In this document: in pieces, positions 1 through 5,998 of the stretch
Layout of the letters: every line of letters begins with the position of its first letter
How positions within the stretch are numbered: the first letter of the stretch is position 1
Source of the DNA: Synergistes jonesii
GTDB lineage: Bacteria; Synergistota; Synergistia; Synergistales; Synergistaceae
Assembly: GCF_000712295.1 (NCBI RefSeq)
Contig: NZ_JMKI01000016.1
Coordinates: 45,584 to 109,583, forward strand
Reading direction: 5' to 3'
Length of the DNA stretch: 64,000 bases
The notes under the pieces: model-generated
Database searches by the model: none
The model's input: the letters and a program-made list of their open reading frames with translations, nothing else
Told to the model about the DNA's origin: nothing
Made by a program: the position numbers and the translations under genes

Positions 1-12
1 ATCTACTAAGGC

Positions 13-40
13 GCGCGTCCCGCCGATCGGCGGGACGCGC
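13..40 (-). terminator. Perfect 12-bp hairpin downstream of livF
   Basis: A perfect 12-bp stem (13-24 with 29-40) closes a GATC tetraloop just after the last liv gene. There is no clear T-run on either side, so it may be a terminator of the liv operon or an mRNA 3'-end stabiliser. The structure is seen directly; the function is inferred. Confidence 0.45.
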
Positions 41-81
41 ATATGGATGTTCTGCCCCTGCCGTTTTTGCAGCGGCGCGCC

Positions 82-804
82 TCAGCCTCCTAGATAGGCT
101 TTTTTTATCGCTGGCGAGGCCAGCAGTTCTTCGCCTGTGCCCGTAGTGACGACCTTGCCGGTCTCCAGCACGTAGCCGCGGCTCGCGACCGAGAGCGCCA
201 TGCGCGCGTTCTGCTCGACGAGCAGAATAGTCGCGCCGCCGCGGTGCAGGTCGCCTATGATGTCGAATATCTGTTCCACGAGTATCGGAGCTAAGCCCAT
301 CGACGGTTCGTCGAGCATCAGCAGCTTCGGACGGCTCATCAGCGCGCGCCCCATCGCGAGCATCTGCTGTTCGCCGCCCGAGAGCGTGCCCGCCTGCTGG
401 CGTTTGCGCTCTTTGAGGCGGGGGAATAAGCCGTAGACTTTCTCAATGTCTTCGCCGACGCCGGAGGCGCCGCGCGCTTCGCGCGTGTAGGCCCCCATCT
501 CAAGGTTTTCCTTGACCGTCATGTGCAGGAAGATGCGCCGTCCCTCCGGCACCTGCGCGAGGCCGCGTTCGACTATCTTGTGCGGCGGTACGCGCAGCAG
601 GTCCTCCCCGAAGAAGGAGATGCCGCCGCTGCTCGGGTGCAGCAGCCCCGATATCGTGTTCAGCGTGGTGGATTTGCCGGCGCCGTTAGCGCCGATCAGC
701 GTGACGACTTCTCCTTCGTACACCTCGAAGGAGACCCCCTTGATGGCGTGTATGCTGCCGTAATAGACGTTGATATCGCTGACTTTCAGAATCGGTTCCG
801 CCAT
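82..804 (-). CDS. livF: LivF: branched-chain amino acid ABC transporter ATP-binding protein
   Basis: This is the second ATPase of a LivKHMGF-type high-affinity amino acid importer and works at the inner face of the cytoplasmic membrane. The 240-residue protein has a Walker A motif (GANGAGKST, about residues 38-46), the ABC signature LSGGEQQML and Walker B LLMLDEPSMGL, and is the normal length for LivF. The start codon overlaps the livG stop as TGATG, implying translational coupling. A longer open frame continues upstream, but that part only shadows livG in another frame. Substrate is probably Leu/Ile/Val, though other amino acids are possible in this family. Confidence 0.95.
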   Translation of the reverse strand: MAEPILKVSDINVYYGSIHAIKGVSFEVYEGEVVTLIGANGAGKSTTLNTISGLLHPSSGGISFFGEDLLRVPPHKIVERGLAQVPEGRRIFLHMTVKENLEMGAYTREARGASGVGEDIEKVYGLFPRLKERKRQQAGTLSGGEQQMLAMGRALMSRPKLLMLDEPSMGLAPILVEQIFDIIGDLHRGGATILLVEQNARMALSVASRGYVLETGKVVTTGTGEELLASPAIKKAYLGG

Positions 805-1655
805 CAGCGCGCCTCCCTCTGCTTGCCGAGGTACGCCTCGATGACGGCAGGGTCCGACTGTATGTCCTCGGGCGTGCCCTTGGCTATGATGTGTCCGAAG
901 TTGAGGACGCATATGCCCTCGCAGATGTTCATCACTAGGTTCATGTCGTGTTCTATAAGTACGATGGCTATCTGGAACATGTCGTGTATCTTGCGGATGT
1001 TCTCCATGAGCTCTACGGTCTCCGACGGGTTCATGCCGGCGGCCGGCTCGTCCAGCAGCAGCAGCGACGGATTCGTCGCGAGCGCGCGCACTATTTCGAG
1101 CCGCCTCTGCGCCCCGTAAGGCAGCGAGCCGGCCTTGACGTCGGCCATGCCCTGCATGTCGAATATCGAAAGCAGCCTGAGCGCACGGCGGTGCGCAGCA
1201 CGCTCCTCGCGCCGGAAGCCGGGCAGACGGAGGATCGAGCTCAACATGCCGTAGTGCATCGAGTTGTTCATAGCGACCTTGACGTTGTCCGCCACGCTGA
1301 GGTTGCCGAAGAGGCGGATGTTCTGGAAGGTGCGCGCGATGCCGGCGCGGTTGACCTGCATCGTCGTCATGCTGTGAGTGTCCTGCCCGTCGAGCAGTAT
1401 CGTGCCGCTCGTCGGCTGATAGACCTTTGTCAGCAGGTTGAAGACGGTGGTCTTCCCCGCGCCGTTGGGGCCGATGAGGCCGGCTATTTCGGTGCGCCCT
1501 ATCGTGAGGTTGAAGTTCTCGACCGCCTTGAGTCCACCGACGGTGACGCCGAGATTGATGCACTCCAGTATCGGCGATCTGTTGACATCCCGCTCGGGGA
1601 CCAGCGCCCGCGAAGGGACCGGAACGAGCTTCGTCGGCCTGCGCTTAAATGTCAT
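804..1655 (-). CDS. livG: LivG: branched-chain amino acid ABC transporter ATP-binding protein
   Basis: First ATPase of the importer, pairing with LivF. Walker A (GPNGAGKTT) lies near residue 62, and the family's long insert and the Walker B segment LLLLDEPAAGMNP are present. The chosen start (MTFKRRPT) has an AGGAGGG ribosome site and gives 283 residues, leaving roughly 28 residues before the usual LivG N-terminus. The start lies 11 bases inside the end of livM, so expression is coupled. A start further upstream at 1727 is open but would sit entirely inside livM. Confidence 0.93.
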   Translation of the reverse strand: MTFKRRPTKLVPVPSRALVPERDVNRSPILECINLGVTVGGLKAVENFNLTIGRTEIAGLIGPNGAGKTTVFNLLTKVYQPTSGTILLDGQDTHSMTTMQVNRAGIARTFQNIRLFGNLSVADNVKVAMNNSMHYGMLSSILRLPGFRREERAAHRRALRLLSIFDMQGMADVKAGSLPYGAQRRLEIVRALATNPSLLLLDEPAAGMNPSETVELMENIRKIHDMFQIAIVLIEHDMNLVMNICEGICVLNFGHIIAKGTPEDIQSDPAVIEAYLGKQREAR

Positions 1656-2721
1656 CGCCGCTTCCCTCCTCTTTCGCCCTTCTCTTAAAGGGGTTGAAGC
1701 GCCGCAGGAATTCCCTGACCGCATCATTGTTGGTACCGAGCATGACGGCTATCAGCACCACTGCGTAGAGAAGCATACGGTAGTCGGCGAACTGACGCAG
1801 CTTTTCCGGCAGGATGGTCAGGGCCGCGGCCGCGACGATCGAGCCTAGCATGTTGCCCTGTCCGCCGAGCACTACGAAGACGAGCACGAGTATCGACGTG
1901 TTGAAGTCGAATTTATTTGCGACGATCGTCGAATAGTTCATAGCGAAGAGGCAGCCCGCCGCGCCGGCGAGCGCCGCGGAGGTCACGAAGGCCATCATCT
2001 TGTAGCGCGTGATGTTGACGCCGACGCTCTCTGCCGCGATGCGGTCGTCGCGGATGGCCATGAAGGCGCGTCCGGAGCGGCTGTTGACAAGATTGAAGAC
2101 GACTATCAGAGCGATCATCGTCAGCAGGAAGCCGGCGGTGAAGGTCGATATTTTCTGAATGCCTCCAATGCCCATAGGGCCACCGATTATCAGCCGTCCG
2201 TCCTCGAGCAGGCGCGTCGAGTCGGTGAGCATGCTCATGCTGACGCCCTCCTTGTCGATGCCGAGGTAGAAGTTATTGAATATGTTCTTTATTATCTCGC
2301 CGAAAGCGAGCGTGACTATGGCCAGATAGTCGCCCTTGAGGCGCAGAACCGGAATGCCGATAAGGAAGCCGGCGACCGCGGCGAAGGCGGCCCCCGTGAG
2401 CATCGCGGCGGCGAGGCGCAGCGGCGCAAAGGTCACGGCGTCCTGCATCATTATCGCGGCTGTGACTCCGGAGAAGGCTCCCACCGACATGAAGCCGGCG
2501 TGTCCGAGCGAAAGCTCTCCGAGGATACCGACGACGAGGTTCAACGATATCGCCATCACCATGTAGGCGCATATCGGAACAAGCATACCGCGCATTGAGG
2601 AGCTGATCGCGCCGGCGGCGCTCATGAACTGCAGAATCAAGAATGCGGCGGTCACGACGGCGTAAGTGCCGAATACGCGGCGCGCGTTCCCCCGCTTGAG
2701 GTTGAAGTATCTTTTCAGCAT
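1645..2721 (-). CDS. livM: LivM: branched-chain amino acid ABC transporter permease
   Basis: One of the two membrane permeases of the importer. The protein (358 residues from the chosen ATG) is hydrophobic throughout and carries the LivM-type core: LVVGILGELSLGHAGFM near the N-terminal third and FVVLGGQGNMLGSIVAAA near the end. The start at 2721 is preceded by GGAAAAGG; an ATG nine codons upstream lies inside livH. It follows livH by four bases. Confidence 0.93.
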   Translation of the reverse strand: MLKRYFNLKRGNARRVFGTYAVVTAAFLILQFMSAAGAISSSMRGMLVPICAYMVMAISLNLVVGILGELSLGHAGFMSVGAFSGVTAAIMMQDAVTFAPLRLAAAMLTGAAFAAVAGFLIGIPVLRLKGDYLAIVTLAFGEIIKNIFNNFYLGIDKEGVSMSMLTDSTRLLEDGRLIIGGPMGIGGIQKISTFTAGFLLTMIALIVVFNLVNSRSGRAFMAIRDDRIAAESVGVNITRYKMMAFVTSAALAGAAGCLFAMNYSTIVANKFDFNTSILVLVFVVLGGQGNMLGSIVAAAALTILPEKLRQFADYRMLLYAVVLIAVMLGTNNDAVREFLRRFNPFKRRAKEEGSGDDI

Positions 2722-2725
2722 CGCG

Positions 2726-3607
2726 CTACACCTTTTCCTGCATTTCAACGCCGAGCAGCCCAGCCGGCTTCACGAGCAGCACGATTATCAGCACTGCGAA
2801 GACTATCGCGTCCGAGAGCTGCGTAGAGATATAGGCCTTGGCGAAAATTTCGATGACCCCGAGCAGCAGACCGCCGAACAGCGCGCCTGGGATGGAGCCT
2901 ATGCCGCCGAAGACCGCGGCCGTGAAGGCCTTGATGCCAGGCATCGAGCCGGTGGTCGGCATCAGAGTCGGGTAGGAGGAGCAGAGCAGCACGCCGGCGA
3001 CCGCGGCGAGGCCGGAGCCGATCGCGAAGGTCATGGATATCGTAGCGTTGACGTTGATGCCCATCAGCTGCGCCGCACCTTTGTCCTCGGAGCAGGCGCG
3101 CATCGCCTTGCCCATGCGCGTGCGCCCTGTGAACCACATAAGGCAGAGCATGATGATCACGCAGGTCACGATGGTTATCATCGTGACGTACGAAACGGAA
3201 AGCTGGCCGTCAAAGAGTTTGAGCGAGCCCTTCGCGACGACCGGGGGGAACATTTTCGGATTGGAAGTCCAGAGCAGCAGCGCCGCGTTTTGCAGGAAGT
3301 AGCTGACGCCGATTGCGGTGATGAGCACCGCGAGCGACGGCGCCTGGCGCAGAGGCTTGTAGGCAAGCCTCTCGACGATGATGCCGAGCACGGTGCAGAC
3401 AGCCATCGCCAGCGCCACGCCGACTACCGCCGGCAGCTTGAAGCGCGACACCGCGTAGAAGCACACGTAGGCCCCCACCATGATGACGTCGCCGTGCGCG
3501 AAGTTGAGCATCTTCGCGATGCCGTACACCATGGTATAGCCAAGGGCGATGATCGCGTATACGCTGCCCAGGCTGAGCCCGCTGATGACAAAGTTTAAAA
3601 AAGTCAT
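2726..3607 (-). CDS. livH: LivH: branched-chain amino acid ABC transporter permease
   Basis: The partner permease of LivM, 293 residues, with about eight hydrophobic segments and the LivH-type motifs YTMVYGIAKMLNFAHGD and AVFGGIGSIPGALFGG. The start MTFLNFVISG has a GAGGGG ribosome site; the 33 extra codons upstream in the open frame have no such support. It is separated from livK by about 180 bases holding a terminator-like hairpin, so livHMGF is probably made at lower levels than livK. Confidence 0.94.
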   Translation of the reverse strand: MTFLNFVISGLSLGSVYAIIALGYTMVYGIAKMLNFAHGDVIMVGAYVCFYAVSRFKLPAVVGVALAMAVCTVLGIIVERLAYKPLRQAPSLAVLITAIGVSYFLQNAALLLWTSNPKMFPPVVAKGSLKLFDGQLSVSYVTMITIVTCVIIMLCLMWFTGRTRMGKAMRACSEDKGAAQLMGINVNATISMTFAIGSGLAAVAGVLLCSSYPTLMPTTGSMPGIKAFTAAVFGGIGSIPGALFGGLLLGVIEIFAKAYISTQLSDAIVFAVLIIVLLVKPAGLLGVEMQEKV

Positions 3608-3685
3608 AAAGACACCCCTCGGATATGATAAGTATCCCGCCCCCGGCGGGAGCTTCGGCACGCCGGACTCCGGACACGCCAAAGG

Positions 3686-3721
3686 GCGTCTGAAAAGCCT
3701 GAGCAAAAAACTTTCAGACGC
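3686..3721. repeat. 10-bp inverted repeat between livK and livH
   Basis: GCGTCTGAAA at 3686-3695 is mirrored exactly at 3712-3721 around a 16-base spacer. It lies immediately downstream, in transcription order, of the terminator-like hairpin at 3727-3767. It may act as a second RNA stem that modulates read-through or protects the livK message. Function is inferred from position. Confidence 0.5.
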
Positions 3722-3726
3722 GCCGC

Positions 3727-3767
3727 AAAAAGCGGCGGGGTCAGATGGCCGTTCTTTCCCCCGCCGC
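3727..3767 (-). terminator. Terminator-like attenuator between livK and livH
   Basis: Read on the minus strand, GCGGCGGGG (arm 3759-3767) pairs perfectly with CCCCGCCGC (arm 3732-3740) over an 18-base loop and is followed directly by five T (3727-3731). This is the form of an intrinsic terminator. Because livHMGF lies beyond it with no obvious second promoter, partial read-through is the likely role, giving more binding protein than transporter. Confidence 0.65.
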
Positions 3768-3787
3768 GGTCAAAAGCTAAAAAACGC

Positions 3788-4930
3788 TTAGTCGAGACCG
3801 ACGTAAGCCCCGTTCTTGATCACCATGCCCTTCGGCGTCTTCGTGACCGCACCGTCCTTGCCCCACGTCATACTATTGCCGGTGAGGCCGCTGAATTTCA
3901 TGGAGGTGAACTGCTTGATCATGATGTCGCAAAGGGCCTTCGCGCTCATCTCCGGCTTCGCCTTGCCGAGCTCGATAGCCTGCTTGTAGGCGTAAATGCA
4001 GTCGTAGCCGTCGGCCGCGAATTGATTCGGCACGTCGCCGTATTTCTTCTTATATTTTGCGACGAAAGCGGCCGTGCGCTTATCCTTCGAGTCCGCGTTG
4101 AAGGGCGTCAGCAGCATGACGCCCTCCGCGAGCGAGGTATTGAAGCCCTCCATCGTGAGGATGCCGTCCATACCGTCGACGCCGAACCACTTCGGCGCGA
4201 AGCCCATGCCGGCGGCTTGGGCGAGGATGAGCGAAGCGTGCTGATAGTACATCGGCAGGAATACGAGCTGAGCGCCCTTCTTCTGCGAGTTCGTCAGCTG
4301 CACCGAGAAGTCGGTGTCCTGGCCGTCCATGAAGGTCGTATCGCTGACGACCGCGAGACCGAGCTGCTTCGCTTTGGCTACAAACGTATCGTGGATGCCC
4401 TTTGAATAGACGTCGTCGTTCTTCCAGATGACGGCTACCTTATTGGCGAGCTTCTTGTTGACCATGTACTGCGCGGAGGCTGCGCCCTGGTTGGGGTCGA
4501 CGAAGCACATCTGGAACACGTTGTCCTTGCCCTTCGTCACCGCTACGGCCGAAGCGGAGGGAGTCAGCGCGAATATACGGTCGGAGAAGTTCTCGGCGGC
4601 CGTGGCTTCACAGGGCTTTGAAGTGACGGAGCCGAGCGACAGCTGCATGCCCCAGTCTTTGAGCGCGTTGTAGGCGTTGACGGCTTTCTCCGCGTCGTGC
4701 GTGTCGTCCTCGTAGCGCAGCTCCAATTTGACGCCTTCAACGCCTCCCGCGGCGTTGATTTCGTCTACCGCGATCTGGGCGCCGTTTTTGGCCGAGTTGC
4801 CGTAAATAGCCGCCCCGCCGGTAAGCGGCCCCGTGCCGCCGATCTTGAATGCCGCGTTCGCGGCGAATGAGCAGCTTGCCGCCGCCGAGACCGTGAGAGC
4901 TGCTATTGCAAGCGTAAGAAACTTTTTCAT
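3788..4930 (-). CDS. livK: LivK: periplasmic branched-chain amino acid-binding protein
   Basis: Periplasmic receptor that delivers substrate to LivHMGF. The 380-residue protein starts with a classic signal peptide (MKKFLTLAIAALTVSAAASC, then likely cleavage after FAANA). It then shows the type-1 periplasmic binding fold: KIGGTGPLTGGAAIYG, the DEINAAGG motif, and LRYEDDTHDAEKAVNAYNAL. The start at 4930 has an AAGGGAG site; the upstream open frame is leader. It is the first gene of the liv operon and is served by the strong promoter at 5106-5134. Confidence 0.95.
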   Translation of the reverse strand: MKKFLTLAIAALTVSAAASCSFAANAAFKIGGTGPLTGGAAIYGNSAKNGAQIAVDEINAAGGVEGVKLELRYEDDTHDAEKAVNAYNALKDWGMQLSLGSVTSKPCEATAAENFSDRIFALTPSASAVAVTKGKDNVFQMCFVDPNQGAASAQYMVNKKLANKVAVIWKNDDVYSKGIHDTFVAKAKQLGLAVVSDTTFMDGQDTDFSVQLTNSQKKGAQLVFLPMYYQHASLILAQAAGMGFAPKWFGVDGMDGILTMEGFNTSLAEGVMLLTPFNADSKDKRTAAFVAKYKKKYGDVPNQFAADGYDCIYAYKQAIELGKAKPEMSAKALCDIMIKQFTSMKFSGLTGNSMTWGKDGAVTKTPKGMVIKNGAYVGLD

Positions 4931-5105
4931 CTGGACGTACTCCCTTTCAGCAAAATTTGCTTTATTAAATATGTCGGCCAGCCTTTGGAGCGCTTCCCTA
5001 CGGCCGTGCGGGAAGAGGCTTCGCGGCGGACGTCTCATAGGCGCGGAAAAAGAGCGGCGGGGCGAAAAACGCCCTGCGAATGCTTCTTGCCCAGCGCATT
5101 TTGGA

Positions 5106-5134
5106 ATTATAGATTACAGATGGGTGAAAGTCAA
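5106..5134 (-). promoter_or_regulatory. Sigma-70 promoter of livKHMGF
   Basis: On the minus strand TTGACT (5129-5134) and a perfect TATAAT (5106-5111) are 17 bases apart. The predicted start near 5099 gives a leader of about 168 bases before livK. The leader contains a GGGCG/CGCCC hairpin and, close to the ribosome site, the small palindrome AGCAAAATTTGCT. Confidence 0.85.
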
Positions 5135-5160
5135 TAATATTTTATTTACCGCCGCTATAT

Positions 5161-5440
5161 TGTGTTAAGATTTATTTTTATCGTCGCGACGACAAAGCCT
5201 ATGACAAACGAAACGAAAAAGAAAGGTCGACGTAAGAAACGCACGTGAAATCGCCTAAATTATTAAAATTTGCATAATTTCCGAAAAACCTCTAAAGGCG
5301 GAAGGATGTCATGTGTGGCGGGGAGCGCGGGGCTCCAAGGCCGCCCGCGCCCTGCGCGATGACAAACCGCCCCTCCGGCTGGCTGCTTGCCGTTTTTTCT
5401 CCGCCTTCGCAGGCGTGCGCAGCCGCCCTTTTATTCCGTT
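5161..5440. other. Intergenic region upstream of the livK promoter with a 12-bp palindrome
   Basis: No gene is supported here. A perfect 12-bp palindrome TCGTCGCGACGA (5181-5192) lies about 50 bases upstream of the livK -35 box and may be a regulator site. Further on, GGAGC/GCTCC (5322-5336) forms a hairpin, and TGTCAT (5307-5312) pairs with ATGACA (5359-5364) while GGCGG (5317-5321) could pair with CCGCC (5367-5371). No convincing terminator for the cupin gene was found. Confidence 0.4.
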
Positions 5441-5881
5441 TTACTTCACTGCGGCTTTTTCCTCTTCCCTGCGCTTGGCGCGCTCTTCGCGCATCGCGTA
5501 TTTCTTCGCGTGCGGGTCGCCGCAGGTAGGCACTATGCAGAAGAATTCAAGAGGTGTCTCGGCGTCGTTTTTATATTCGTGGACGAGCCCGCCCGGCACC
5601 CTCGTCCAGTAGCCGGTCTTCATCTGATAGGAGACTCTCCTGCCCTTTTCCTCCTCCACTTCGACGACTCCGTCGCCGGAAAGTGTGAACATCAGATGGT
5701 CCCAGTCGTGTACGTGCGCGGGGATGGTTTTGTGCGGCGGGAGTATGAAGTGGCGCATCACGTAATCCTTCCAGAAGCGTTCCGGACCGTAAATCGTCCT
5801 CTTCTGAATGTCCGGTGCGAGAGCCGACGCGTTCTGCAGCGGCAGGTCGTATATCGAACCGTAGTTTTTCTCTTCGCTCAT
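5441..5881 (-). CDS. Cupin-domain protein
   Basis: A 146-residue single-domain cupin of unknown substrate. The metal-binding signature is visible as HVHDWDHLMFTLSGDG followed by VPGGLVHEY, giving the histidines usual for this fold, although the expected glutamate of motif 1 is not evident. The C-terminus is a charged Lys/Arg/Glu-rich helix. The start MSEEKNYG has a GGAGGGG site; an ATG five codons upstream is less well placed. It follows the aldehyde oxidoreductase in the same direction, separated by a strong hairpin and its own candidate promoter. A role linked to the oxidoreductase is only suggested by position. Confidence 0.8.
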   Translation of the reverse strand: MSEEKNYGSIYDLPLQNASALAPDIQKRTIYGPERFWKDYVMRHFILPPHKTIPAHVHDWDHLMFTLSGDGVVEVEEEKGRRVSYQMKTGYWTRVPGGLVHEYKNDAETPLEFFCIVPTCGDPHAKKYAMREERAKRREEEKAAVK

Positions 5882-5912
5882 TGCGTACCCCTCCAAATCA
5901 TAAGTCCTCTTA

Positions 5913-5940
5913 AATATAACAGTCTACCATAAACCGGCAA
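5913..5940 (-). promoter_or_regulatory. Candidate promoter of the cupin gene
   Basis: Minus-strand TTGCCG (5935-5940) and TATATT (5913-5918) with a 16-base spacer, directly after the hairpin that ends the oxidoreductase transcript. Reasonable but not perfect boxes. Confidence 0.5.
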
Positions 5941-5970
5941 GGGCCGGCATGAAAATTTCCATGCCGGCCC
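5941..5970 (-). terminator. Strong hairpin between aldehyde oxidoreductase and cupin genes
   Basis: GGGCCGGCATG (5941-5951) pairs perfectly with CATGCCGGCCC (5960-5970) over an eight-base AT loop. It sits 29 bases after the oxidoreductase stop codon. No T-tract follows, so termination is likely but not certain. Confidence 0.55.
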
Positions 5971-5998
5971 CTCAGGCTTTATCGCGCTTGCGCGCCTA

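Noticed and set aside
82..1563. A single 493-codon open frame covering livF and most of livG
   Set aside because: Only its last 240 codons encode an ABC ATPase. The first half is the livG region read in the wrong frame, and livF has its own coupled start at 804.
5311..5529. 72-codon plus-strand open frame near the end of the cupin gene
   Set aside because: It has no ribosome site, overlaps the cupin 3' end in antisense and shows low-complexity composition.
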